Notes: generated from the letters alone by a model not told the origin. Shown: positions 33,610-41,869, numbered from the stretch's first letter. The stretch is DNA of 64,000 nucleotides from Syntrophaceae bacterium (GCA_018436925.1 JAHDKI010000009.1:124001-188000), one strand, 5' to 3'. Translations and numbers: made by a program.

Positions 33610-35685
33610 CTATTCTATTTTTGCCAATCTTTTTTGAATAATGTTTAGAATTTCAGATTCGTCCGGCGCGTAAATCAAAATCTGTTTGTCTAAAAATAGT
33701 TCATGCAAGAATGCTTTCAAAGGGAGCCGACCCTTGAGGCAGATTAACCTTGAGATCTGATCATCAAGAGACTTCAGATCATTCAAACGGAAAGAAATCT
33801 CAATGAGCGCAACCACGGCATAAGGATCCTCCGGCATAGAGGTCTGATATAAAGTCCAAAAATAAGCAGCGGCGCTATCGTTTCCTTTTTGGCGTTCGAT
33901 TTCTGCCAGGCATACTTGAGCAAAAGCATGCGTGATGTCTTTTTTCAAAAAAACACGCAAGGCGGTTTCCGCTTCGTTAAAATTCCTCTCTTTGATCAAA
34001 AGTAGAATGTAGGTTTCCATTAGCGTTAAATTCGACGGATATTTTTCAAGTTTCTCTTTTATTAGCGATTTAGCTTGCTGTGTTTCTCCGGTTAACAAAA
34101 GCAATCTGGCAATATAAGGGTAATTGGGAATGTAGCGGCTCAGAGTGCTTCTGGATTCTTCAAAAAAAGGCATCGCCTTGTCATAGTCCCGTTTTTTATA
34201 ATAATAAATTCCCATGTTATGCAGATGAGTGCTCCTAGCCTGAGAGCTGCCGAAATTGTTCAAGGAAAGCGCTTTTTGATATTCAAGAATCGCTTGGTCG
34301 TCTTCTCCGAGTTTGGTTAGATAAACCCCAAGATTGGAATGAGGTCTGCTCAATCCGGGAGATTTTTCGATATTGTCAAACCAAAGTTTAAAATCATCGC
34401 TTACGATGTCGTTGCGACGGTAGGTGGCATCTCCAAGGCCCGCCAAAAGAACGACCACAGAGGCGCAAACGAGAAATTGAATGACCCTTCTATAAGAGAA
34501 ATAATCGATGACCCAAACAGCAAATTGGGCAATTGGAACAAATAAAAACATGGAAGGGATATAGTTGCGGTGTTCGTATATCATTTCCAGAGGCAGGATG
34601 CTGCTTTCGATAATGTGATTTAAAAAGTAAAAAAGAATGCAAAACGAGATGAGCGGCCGTTTTCTGGCCAAAAATAGAGCCAGGACAATGGATAAGACAA
34701 TCAAAAGGATGGCGGGAATCGTCGTCCAGGGCTGCAAAAGAGAACGGGAAACTTCAATATCATACAGCAATGTCAGCCGGGAACCGATCGGATAAAACAA
34801 AAGCGAAAGATAGAAAATCAAGACGCGCGGTTGGGTTAAAATCCTTTCCGTGAGAGAAAAATCCCTTATGTGATAACCGGAAAGGGCATTGGAAAAGCCG
34901 CCGGAATACAGATAGCCGATTATAATAACGAGTAGGGCCGGAAGAATCAAAAGTTTAAAGAGTCTTTTGATATTGGTTTTGGTCGCCGTTTGAATGAAAA
35001 GTAAATCGTATAAAGCGATACTGGCAAGAAGAAGGATCGCATTTTCCTTTGAAAGAAAGGCGGCCATCGCAGACAGAAAACAGCCGACAAAAAATAGAAT
35101 TGCCTGGCCGGTTTTTTCAGAAGTTCTGCCTTTGAGATAAAGATACATCGACAGAATGTAAAACATGCCGGCCATCGAAGCCATCCGCTGGACTACGTAA
35201 GTGACGGAAGTGACATGCACCGGATTGAGCGCCCAGAAAAAAACAGAAAGAAGGGCAACCGGGTAGGCGATACCGGCAAATTCATCTTTCAGGCGCGGCA
35301 ATTTCAATGTGTTTAGAATCAATAGAAATAAAAAAATGGAAGAAAGGTAATGAATGGCGAAATTGACCAGGTGAAAACTTAAAACGTCCATGCTGCCGAT
35401 TCTATAGTTCATGGCGAAACTAAGATACGACAAGGGTCTGGATAATCCGTCTTTTTTGATTCCGGATATGCATTTCTTGAGGTCTGAGCCGGAAAAAGAT
35501 TTTAATTGAACATGCGGATTTTCAACGATATTGGCAAAATCGTCAAAATGCCAGTCTCCTTGAAAACTGTTTGAGTAAATAATCAGCAATGCTGCCAAAA
35601 GCGCAATGCAGGTGAAGGCAAAATCGCGATTAAAGAAGCGGTTAAATTGAAGCGGAAGAGTAAAACCGTTTTGCTTTGTCAGCAT
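33610..35685 (-). CDS. GT-C type membrane glycosyltransferase-like protein with TPR repeats
   Basis: A 691-residue integral membrane protein. The N-terminal about 430 residues contain at least nine hydrophobic helices. The first periplasmic loop has FDDFANIVENPHV, which fits the acidic motif of GT-C fold enzymes such as the TMTC/PMT-like proteins. The C-terminal 260 residues are tetratricopeptide-like repeats (for example HSNLGVYLTKLGEDDQAILEYQKAL cut at 450-475 and several degenerate units after it). Such TPR-GT-C proteins are thought to transfer sugars from lipid carriers to proteins. It points convergently into the pilin genes, so pilin glycosylation is a reasonable inference but not shown. 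Codon use is more AT-rich than housekeeping neighbours. Confidence 0.75.
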   Translation of the reverse strand: MLTKQNGFTLPLQFNRFFNRDFAFTCIALLAALLIIYSNSFQGDWHFDDFANIVENPHVQLKSFSGSDLKKCISGIKKDGLSRPLSYLSFAMNYRIGSMDVLSFHLVNFAIHYLSSIFLFLLILNTLKLPRLKDEFAGIAYPVALLSVFFWALNPVHVTSVTYVVQRMASMAGMFYILSMYLYLKGRTSEKTGQAILFFVGCFLSAMAAFLSKENAILLLASIALYDLLFIQTATKTNIKRLFKLLILPALLVIIIGYLYSGGFSNALSGYHIRDFSLTERILTQPRVLIFYLSLLFYPIGSRLTLLYDIEVSRSLLQPWTTIPAILLIVLSIVLALFLARKRPLISFCILFYFLNHIIESSILPLEMIYEHRNYIPSMFLFVPIAQFAVWVIDYFSYRRVIQFLVCASVVVLLAGLGDATYRRNDIVSDDFKLWFDNIEKSPGLSRPHSNLGVYLTKLGEDDQAILEYQKALSLNNFGSSQARSTHLHNMGIYYYKKRDYDKAMPFFEESRSTLSRYIPNYPYIARLLLLTGETQQAKSLIKEKLEKYPSNLTLMETYILLLIKERNFNEAETALRVFLKKDITHAFAQVCLAEIERQKGNDSAAAYFWTLYQTSMPEDPYAVVALIEISFRLNDLKSLDDQISRLICLKGRLPLKAFLHELFLDKQILIYAPDESEILNIIQKRLAKIE

Positions 35686-35831
35686 CTAAAAGCCTCAAAT
35701 TAAAAAGTCATGAGCATGCCTGTGGTGAGGTTTCATGTGAAAGTTTCTCGTCAATAGGTCCAGCCAAAACTGTTATTCAGAGCTCCGATTCGATTGATTC
35801 ACGACATAAACATAATGAGAGGATACCTACT

Positions 35832-35858
35832 ATGAATTGTGAGATTTGTCCAAAATAA
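35832..35858 (+). CDS. Possible 8-residue CxxC mini-peptide (MNCEICPK)
   Basis: A tiny reading frame with a good GAGAGGA ribosome site eight bases before the ATG, encoding MNCEICPK and then a stop. It could be a leader peptide upstream of the ECF sigma gene or chance. No other evidence supports translation. Confidence 0.2.
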   Translation: MNCEICPK

Positions 35859-35883
35859 ATTTGTTGTTTTTACTTGAATTTAC

Positions 35884-35924
35884 TTGATATTCAGCGAAGT
35901 GAATACTAGTATTTTCCATGCGTA
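35884..35924 (+). promoter_or_regulatory. Promoter region of the ECF sigma gene
   Basis: Two overlapping candidates are present. One is a sigma-70 type pair, TTGATA at 35884-35889 and TAGTAT at 35907-35912, with a 17-base spacer. The other is an ECF-type pair, TGAAT at 35900-35904 and CGTA at 35921-35924, with a 16-base spacer, which would allow autoregulation. Both place initiation before the AAGGAAG ribosome site of the sigma gene. Confidence 0.4.
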
Positions 35925-35959
35925 TCGCTGTTTGTGTTTGAGCGTTTAAAGGAAGCCGG

Positions 35960-36520
35960 ATGGATGTGCCCATGAAACAAAAGACGGACGCAGAAATCAT
36001 TGACATTGTGTTGAAAGGGGACTCAAAAGCTTATGCTATCATTGTTGAAAAATTCAAAACACCCATCTTCAATCTCGCCTACCGGATGACGGGAAATCGG
36101 ACCGACGCAGAGGATTTGACACAGGAGATCTTTATCCGGGCTTATCTGCATCTGAACAAATTCAATCCGGAAAAAAGGTTTTTCACCTGGCTGTATACAA
36201 TCGCCCTCAATTTGATCCGCAATCATCTTAAAGCCCTCTCCAGGCGGCGCCGGGATGAGTCTCAGATCGTTTTAATAAACGCGCAACAAAATGACGCTGG
36301 GAATCGGCAGATTCATCCAGAACCGTTTGAACCGGAGTCGATCCTTCTGGAGACCTCTCTTTTGCGTCTTCCATCGGATCTCAGGGAGGTTATTGTTTTG
36401 CGATATTATCAGGGCTTGTCGTTTGAAGAAATCGCCTCAATCACCGGAAAATCGCAAAGCGCCGTAAAAATGCGCACGTATCGCGGCTTGGAAAAGTTGA
36501 AAAAGACGATGAACCTTTGA
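35960..36520 (+). CDS. ECF-family RNA polymerase sigma factor
   Basis: A 186-residue sigma-70 family protein with only regions 2 and 4. Region 2 (about 25-95) includes FNLAYRMTGNRTDAEDLTQE and FFTWLYTIALNLIRNH. Region 4 (about 125-180) has LREVIVLRYYQGLSFEEIA and a helix-turn-helix ending in SQSAVKMRTYRGLEKLKK. This is RpoE-like in shape. The next gene encodes a membrane protein that may be its anti-sigma partner, and that gene overlaps a pseudopilin gene. No ECF factor is part of the classical MSHA operon, so its placement inside a pilus locus is unusual. Confidence 0.92.
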   Translation: MDVPMKQKTDAEIIDIVLKGDSKAYAIIVEKFKTPIFNLAYRMTGNRTDAEDLTQEIFIRAYLHLNKFNPEKRFFTWLYTIALNLIRNHLKALSRRRRDESQIVLINAQQNDAGNRQIHPEPFEPESILLETSLLRLPSDLREVIVLRYYQGLSFEEIASITGKSQSAVKMRTYRGLEKLKKTMNL

Positions 36521-36579
36521 AAAAAAAATGTGACTTTGGTTTCATTCCGATTGTATAGCTCAGTATAAGGGTTACCGAT

Positions 36580-37182
36580 ATGGAAAAAAACTATTCGCAA
36601 ATCATCCGCATGATGAAAAACGCTCCGACGCTTGATCCGCCGGAAGATCTGGCAAAACGAATATTTATGCGGCTTGAAGAAAAGACGAAAGGACAAAGCC
36701 TGACAAAGAGCCGCGATATATTTCATCTCAGACGGAAGTCATCCGACAGATGGACGACCATTTTCGATCCCGTCACAACACTAGCCCAGTGTTCCATGAT
36801 TTATCTTGCCATAGGCTTTTTTTATTTTGTTGCCGGCAGTGTCACGATTTTGGGGCTTTCCGGAATATTATCCTCGTTTGAGATTCCCGTCTGGCTGAAG
36901 CTTCAACCCTGGCTGGCCCTGGCAAGCGGCATGTTCATTTTAATCTCCGCCTTCCTGATGCTTCGGCGGCCCGCTCTGATCCGCTATATTCAGCGCGCAA
37001 TGCTTGTTCATACCGCCCTCATTTTCATCAACGCGCTTTTTCTGGAATTCATGGTTTCATTTTCCGGCGCAATGCTCTATATTTTTATCCTGACTGCGGC
37101 GGCAATAGTCTTCGGCGTGTTACTGCTCGGCGCGCTGCGGTCTGTCGCAGGGCATCTTGTCATGAAGGAAGCACGTCTATGA
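36580..37182 (+). CDS. Multi-pass membrane protein, candidate anti-sigma factor
   Basis: A 200-residue protein with a cytoplasmic N-terminal about 65 residues. That part has a PTLDPPEDLAKRIFMRLEE segment, similar in style to the sigma-binding helices of membrane anti-sigma factors. About four transmembrane helices follow, the first near residue 70. It has no zinc-binding HxxxCxxC motif. It lies 59 bases after the ECF sigma gene and its stop overlaps the next pseudopilin start by four bases. The position strongly suggests it controls the ECF factor, but no recognisable anti-sigma family was identified. The anti-sigma label is inference. Confidence 0.55.
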   Translation: MEKNYSQIIRMMKNAPTLDPPEDLAKRIFMRLEEKTKGQSLTKSRDIFHLRRKSSDRWTTIFDPVTTLAQCSMIYLAIGFFYFVAGSVTILGLSGILSSFEIPVWLKLQPWLALASGMFILISAFLMLRRPALIRYIQRAMLVHTALIFINALFLEFMVSFSGAMLYIFILTAAAIVFGVLLLGALRSVAGHLVMKEARL

Positions 37183-37670
37183 TCTGTAAGAGCAATTCAA
37201 AGGGCTTCACGTTTCTTGAGATCATTGTCGTCTTGATCGTCTTAGGGATTATGGCGGTTTTGGTTGTCAACCGTGCATCGAGTTTTAACGCCGAGGTTTA
37301 TGCCGGCGCGGATGCGCTGAAATCCCATATAAGATATGCGCAGACCGTGGCCATGAATACCAATGAGGGAGCCGGAATTACCTATGACCCTGCAACCAAT
37401 CAGTATTGGATGTATCGGGGAACCGATCCGACGAATGTCATGCTCCTGCCCGATGATGCGCAATTTGCAACCGCCGATCGGAAGATCGATCTGGACGCTA
37501 AAAATATTCGAATCAACCAGGGATTTCGTGTTTATTTTAACAACCGGGGCATTCCACATGACGGCAATTCGGCCATGCTGATGTTTTCTCTGGCGCTTCG
37601 CGTCAGCGCAAATACAGGTGGCCCCTCTAAAGACATCACGATTTATCCCCTGACAGGATATGTACCATGA
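37179..37670 (+). CDS. Pseudopilin, GspH/MshC-like
   Basis: A 163-residue minor pilin. A short leader ends at G/FTFLE with glutamate at +5, followed by the helix IIVVLIVLGIMAVLVV and a GspH-like globular domain. The ALKSHIRYAQTVAMNTN stretch is typical of GspH/FimT, and the sequence ends with a tyrosine-rich strand. It overlaps the membrane protein before it and the pseudopilin after it by four bases each, so translation is coupled. By order it corresponds to MshC, a minor pilin at or near the pilus tip. Confidence 0.82.
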   Translation: MICKSNSKGFTFLEIIVVLIVLGIMAVLVVNRASSFNAEVYAGADALKSHIRYAQTVAMNTNEGAGITYDPATNQYWMYRGTDPTNVMLLPDDAQFATADRKIDLDAKNIRINQGFRVYFNNRGIPHDGNSAMLMFSLALRVSANTGGPSKDITIYPLTGYVP

Positions 37671-38017
37671 AAAAGCAGGCCGGATTTACATTGATCGAAG
37701 TCATCGTCACTATCGTCATTCTGGCGATTGCCGCAACAGCTTTTCTGGCCTATTTCGGACGGGCCTTTACCGGAAGCGCCGTTCCGGCAGGGCAGGTTCA
37801 AAGACAGTATGCGCTGATCCAGAGAATGGAAACGCTAACGGCTCAATATCGCCAGGGCCTGGCTGCGGGGACGTTGAATTTGGCGGCCATTTCCTGTCCG
37901 GAGGGATGTATCTGCAATATTACCAACACGCTGCCCGGATACACAACCGCGACAGATCATCTCCAGGTGACCTGTTCAGACGGCGAGCAAACCGTGTTTG
38001 CCATTTTTACACAGTAG
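37667..38017 (+). CDS. Pseudopilin, MshD-like
   Basis: A 116-residue minor pilin with leader MKKQAG, cleavage before FTLIE, and the helix VIVTIVILAIAATAFLAYF. Cysteines in CPEGCICN and near the C-terminus (TCSDGE) may form disulfides. Its ATG overlaps the preceding stop (ATGA). It corresponds by order to MshD. A much longer frame in another register starting at 37660 is only the upstream extension of the following gene. Confidence 0.78.
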   Translation: MKKQAGFTLIEVIVTIVILAIAATAFLAYFGRAFTGSAVPAGQVQRQYALIQRMETLTAQYRQGLAAGTLNLAAISCPEGCICNITNTLPGYTTATDHLQVTCSDGEQTVFAIFTQ

Positions 38018-38025
38018 GCGCATCG

Positions 38026-38580
38026 ATGAATACTAATCTCAAAACCGCAAACGCCGGATTTACACTGATCGAAATCATCATCGTTTTGGCATTGGTGGGT
38101 ATTCTGGCGGTCGGGCTAAGTCTGGGTTTGATCAAGGGGGTTGAAAGCTATCTGTTTGCGAGCGAATCTGTACAATTGTCTCAAAAAGCCCAGGTTGCCA
38201 TGACGAGAATCAAGAAAGAACTTACAGATGTGCAAACCATCACGGAAGCGACAGCTGAAAGAATCCGATACACACCGGCTCAAGGCGGAGGGATATTGGT
38301 GATTGAGCGTTCAGGAAACAGGATTTTCATGAGGTGGTTCAATCCGGACGGTTCTCTGATTGACGGCGTGCTGATCGACGGCGTTGCGCAATCGCAGGCG
38401 CTTTTTTCATATTTCAAATCGGATGACAGTGCCTGGGCGACAACGACGGCTAATTTCAATGAACTTGACAGGATCCGGGTGACTTTGACCCTGACGCAAA
38501 GTTCGGGCGGAACAATCAGTTTCAACACAACCGTGAATCCCAGGAGGACGGATTTGAGAAACGAGCCGCTGCTGAACTGA
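38026..38580 (+). CDS. Pseudopilin, MshO/GspJ-like
   Basis: A 184-residue minor pilin. The leader ends at G/FTLIE, and the helix IIIVLALVGILAVGLSLGLI is followed by a GspJ-like beta-rich domain with ITEATAERIRYTP and a charged C-terminal region. It starts at the ATG at 38026, 8 bases after the preceding stop. Longer than the other pilins here, it matches the position of MshO, a member of the priming complex that starts pilus assembly. It has no cysteines in the globular part. Confidence 0.8.
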   Translation: MNTNLKTANAGFTLIEIIIVLALVGILAVGLSLGLIKGVESYLFASESVQLSQKAQVAMTRIKKELTDVQTITEATAERIRYTPAQGGGILVIERSGNRIFMRWFNPDGSLIDGVLIDGVAQSQALFSYFKSDDSAWATTTANFNELDRIRVTLTLTQSSGGTISFNTTVNPRRTDLRNEPLLN

Positions 38581-38593
38581 TCGGTAACGAAAG

Positions 38594-39505
38594 ATGAAAG
38601 GCAAAACAATCGTGACTAAAAGCGCCCCCCAAAGACAAGCCGGTTCGACCCTGGTCGTCATCATTATCGCCATCGTCGTGGTGGCGGTTTTGGGCGTCGG
38701 AATGTACACACTGACATCAACCGGGCAGCTCAATCAGGCCAGAGCGCAGAACGACGCCAAGGCCTATTACATCAGCGAATCCTGTATTCGGATCGCGGCC
38801 AGTGAATACAAAGCGGCAGACGCCAATTTGAAGAATTCAAAGCTCGTTGCCCTGAACAATAAAAGTTTCACCATGCCCGAAAATCAGGGATCCTGTACGG
38901 TGCAGGTCTATCCCTATTGGTTTTATGCAAACACGCCAAGTACCGCGGGTTCAACATCCATTGAACTCTACTTTCCGGGAGCGGTTCCTCCTGCGGACCA
39001 GGATAGTAATAATGCGATAAATATTCCCAATAATGTTGAAGGAAGGCTGAAAAACGCAAATGGTGAAGTGTATGAATTTACAAACACAAATATAGAATCA
39101 AATTTCACGCAAAATGCTGGAACGAAAGCTACGTTTACCTTGAACGCACCGCTTGGCGCAAATTCAATTCAGGCGGGTAACGAACTTTTTCTAGGATTTG
39201 AATTTTCCTCAGCCGTTATTTTGGATGGAAATTTGGTTATAACTTTGCCGGACAACGCATTGTCCGAAATCTTTCCACCGGAAAGAGGCATAATATTTCT
39301 GGATGAATCATGCGATGGAAGCAATCCCATCATCTATTCATACAATAGACGCACGGAACCGGAGCAAGGAAAGGTCGCCTTAACGAATTTAGCTTATCTA
39401 GGATCTTGTTCACCGGAACCCAATCCGTTTTCTGCAGGCGGCGAAATAATCATTTATATCGGGAAAAATATAGGATTTCGATCAACTGCCAATTTCGGCA
39501 ATTAG
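38594..39505 (+). CDS. PilX/MshP-like pilus-associated protein
   Basis: A 303-residue protein with a prepilin-like N-terminus (QAGSTLVVIIIAIVVVAVLG), then NQARAQNDAKAYYISESCIRIAASEY, typical of PilX-type proteins. The leader is unusual, with S-T-L rather than F-T-L-I-E, and lacks the glutamate at +5. The C-terminal about 200 residues are beta-rich, contain several cysteines and are noticeably more AT-rich in codons than the N-terminus. By order it corresponds to MshP, which sits next to the adhesin-like MshQ. The larger globular domain is not recognised. Confidence 0.68.
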   Translation: MKGKTIVTKSAPQRQAGSTLVVIIIAIVVVAVLGVGMYTLTSTGQLNQARAQNDAKAYYISESCIRIAASEYKAADANLKNSKLVALNNKSFTMPENQGSCTVQVYPYWFYANTPSTAGSTSIELYFPGAVPPADQDSNNAINIPNNVEGRLKNANGEVYEFTNTNIESNFTQNAGTKATFTLNAPLGANSIQAGNELFLGFEFSSAVILDGNLVITLPDNALSEIFPPERGIIFLDESCDGSNPIIYSYNRRTEPEQGKVALTNLAYLGSCSPEPNPFSAGGEIIIYIGKNIGFRSTANFGN

Positions 39506-39517
39506 GTAGGGGGTAAG

Positions 39518-40873
39518 ATGATTAAGATGAAGAAAATTATTTTGATTATATTTTCATTATTAATAATGACGGCGATATCCTTTGGCGCGCAAAAAACGCT
39601 AACCACTTACACGTGGGACGGCAATCTGAATATCAATGTTTCCAGTCCCGACGACGTCAACAAATTTGAGCTCTCTTTCGGCAATGGCGATGATCCCGAA
39701 AATCAATTTACGACGCTTTCGGGGCAATGGCGCGTGCAGGATGGTTATTTAACCGTTGGTACTGGGGATAGTCGTCTTATCTTTGAACACGGCGAAGGAA
39801 ACGATTATCGAATTTCGGTAAATGCGACGGTGCCCATGTTTCTTTTACAACAACCAGGATTTGGGATATATTATCGTGTTACGGGGACTACAAACATCAA
39901 CGGATACTGCTTTGAGTATGCACCCAGACAAACAGGTTCAGGCATAGATTTCAACGTTCGAAAAATCGTTAATGGAAACCACAATCAAGCTCCCTTTCAA
40001 ACGTTATACCGAACGACTAGCCAGTTCCGAGACATCTACAATAAATCCCATCAGATATCCATTACCGTCCAGGGCAATCGTCATATCATCAAGATCGACG
40101 GACAGGAAATTATGAACTTTGTCGACAATGATTATTTAACCGGTAAAACGGGTCTTCGCACCCGAGATGCCATTGGAATATATACGCCGAATTTTCATCA
40201 TGTCTTGATTCATGCCATTCCTCCTCTGAAAACCGGAGAAGTGGTCTGGTGGTCCTTCGAGGAAGGGGATGGAGACGTTGCCTATGGCTCTGGTTTCGTC
40301 AACGGAATCGAAGAAAACAATGGAAGAATGAGTTCGGGAATCGAGCGAAATAACTCTGGAATATACGGGTCGGCAATCCAGTCTAGAGGTAGTGCCAGCA
40401 TTACTGTTGATCATGCTTCCGTATTAAATCAAGATAATCAGTTTACAATAGAGGCCTGGGTAAGACCTTCAAATAATAATCAAACGGCACAGATGGTTTT
40501 TAAAGGTGTTGTGGGAAATCGAGGACATGGTCTTTATCAAAACAATAACAATTCTCCTGAATCCGGCGGCTGGAATGCACAGGTTTATACAACCAGCGGT
40601 GTTGTCCGCCTATGCTGGGGAGAAAGGCGCCCTTCAGTGAATCAATGGTATCATCTGGTGCTTTCCGTTAGCGGGTCATCAGCCACTTTTTATGTGAACG
40701 GTCAACTCAAAGCGTCCGAAAATTTATCCGGAACGATCGTATGGAATACAGACGATCTGATTATCGGACAAAATTTCCAAGGTACTATAGACGAGGTCTT
40801 TTATTATAAACGAGCGCTGACCGCAGCCGATGTGAGTAGTCGATTTAATAAATACAAAGATAATATGCAGTGA
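39518..40873 (+). CDS. Secreted concanavalin/LamG-domain surface protein (MshQ position)
   Basis: A 451-residue protein with a clear signal peptide (hydrophobic residues about 5-19, then SFGAQ) and two carbohydrate-binding-like beta sandwich domains. Residues about 30-230 resemble the DUF1080/3-keto-disaccharide hydrolase fold. Residues about 265-440 form a LamG domain with ITVDHASVLNQDNQFTIEAW and the closing DEVFYYKRALTAADVSSR. MSHA loci usually end with MshQ, a LamG-containing protein, so an adhesin at the pilus tip or surface is likely. The gene is distinctly AT-richer than its neighbours, hinting at a separate history. A strong AGGGGG ribosome site precedes ATG 39518. Confidence 0.75.
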   Translation: MIKMKKIILIIFSLLIMTAISFGAQKTLTTYTWDGNLNINVSSPDDVNKFELSFGNGDDPENQFTTLSGQWRVQDGYLTVGTGDSRLIFEHGEGNDYRISVNATVPMFLLQQPGFGIYYRVTGTTNINGYCFEYAPRQTGSGIDFNVRKIVNGNHNQAPFQTLYRTTSQFRDIYNKSHQISITVQGNRHIIKIDGQEIMNFVDNDYLTGKTGLRTRDAIGIYTPNFHHVLIHAIPPLKTGEVVWWSFEEGDGDVAYGSGFVNGIEENNGRMSSGIERNNSGIYGSAIQSRGSASITVDHASVLNQDNQFTIEAWVRPSNNNQTAQMVFKGVVGNRGHGLYQNNNNSPESGGWNAQVYTTSGVVRLCWGERRPSVNQWYHLVLSVSGSSATFYVNGQLKASENLSGTIVWNTDDLIIGQNFQGTIDEVFYYKRALTAADVSSRFNKYKDNMQ

Positions 40874-40928
40874 CTTTAAAAGAAGCGTGCTAAATTCGTG
40901 TCAGTAATGAAAAACAGGATATAGGTAT

Positions 40929-41822
40929 ATGAGGAATGGTGCAAATATCCCAGTATTAATCGATATCCGAGACAACCCCTCCATCATTCATGAAACGATG
41001 CATGTCGTCGGGCACATTGACAGCCGGTTCAATGCAGATCGTTTCAATAAAGTTCTTGCGGATATCGAAAACCTTTTTGCCGGCCAGTATCCCGGTTATC
41101 GAGCCTGCAATACCTATTATCACGATTTCCGCCATACGGTTTTAACACTTTTGGCAATGACGCGGCTGATGCACGGCGCGGCGGTGGACGGCGAAGTCTT
41201 TTCGGAAAAGGAAATCAACCTGGGACTGATAAGCGCGCTGATGCACGACACAGGCTATATTCAGACGATTGATGACTATGCCGGAACCGGCGCGAAATAT
41301 ACGATGAGGCACATTGGCCGCAGCATCGCGTTCGTCCAGAGCTATTTAGCCGGCGATGACTATTTCGCGGACGATATGAAAAATTTTCACGATATCTTAA
41401 GCTGCACGGGCGTCCATACCATGGTGCCGGATTCCGAGTTTTCGACGCCGATCATCGCCCTTTTAGGCAAGATGCTGGGCACGGCCGATCTTCTGGGACA
41501 AATGGCCGACCGCCTGTATCTGGAAAAGCTGATGCTGCTCTACAGCGAATTCGAGGAAGGAGCGGTTCCAGGCTTCGACAGCGAAATCGATCTGCTTAGA
41601 AAAACGGTCAGCTTTCATAACAGAACACGAGAGCGTTTCGAGAAAGAATTCGGCGGTGTCGTCCGATATATGCGCCATCATTTTCGCGAGCGCTGGGACA
41701 TCGACGCGAATGTCTATGAAGATTCGATTGATAAAAATATCAATTATCTCAAATTTGTTTTGAAAAGCAGCCAGAAGGACATTTACCATTCCCTGCGCCG
41801 AAACGCGATATCCTTCCAATAA
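40929..41822 (+). CDS. HD-domain phosphohydrolase
   Basis: A 297-residue soluble protein of the HD/PDEase superfamily. The metal-binding set is seen as YYHDFRHT near residue 61 and ALMHDTGYIQT near 103, with a later CTGVHTM and an aspartate in GTADLLGQM. The YHDFRH pattern recalls class I cyclic nucleotide phosphodiesterases more than HD-GYP proteins, and the GYP motif is absent. The substrate cannot be told from sequence. It begins 55 bases after the surface protein gene, and no strong promoter is visible there, so it could be co-transcribed with the pilus genes. Confidence 0.75.
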   Translation: MRNGANIPVLIDIRDNPSIIHETMHVVGHIDSRFNADRFNKVLADIENLFAGQYPGYRACNTYYHDFRHTVLTLLAMTRLMHGAAVDGEVFSEKEINLGLISALMHDTGYIQTIDDYAGTGAKYTMRHIGRSIAFVQSYLAGDDYFADDMKNFHDILSCTGVHTMVPDSEFSTPIIALLGKMLGTADLLGQMADRLYLEKLMLLYSEFEEGAVPGFDSEIDLLRKTVSFHNRTRERFEKEFGGVVRYMRHHFRERWDIDANVYEDSIDKNINYLKFVLKSSQKDIYHSLRRNAISFQ

Positions 41823-41841
41823 AACCCGTCCCACAAACAAT

Positions 41842-41869
41842 TGACTTTTATTATTGATGTGTTATTAAA
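41842..41869 (+). promoter_or_regulatory. Promoter of pepA
   Basis: -35 TTGACT at 41842-41847, 16-base spacer and -10 TATTAA at 41864-41869. Initiation near 41876 would exclude the upstream ATG at 41841 and supports the GTG start at 41922. Confidence 0.45.

Noticed and set aside
35676..35858. 60-residue plus-strand reading frame upstream of the ECF sigma gene
   Set aside because: It overlaps the start of the GT-C gene, has no ribosome site and no recognisable composition. Only its last eight codons have a plausible internal start.
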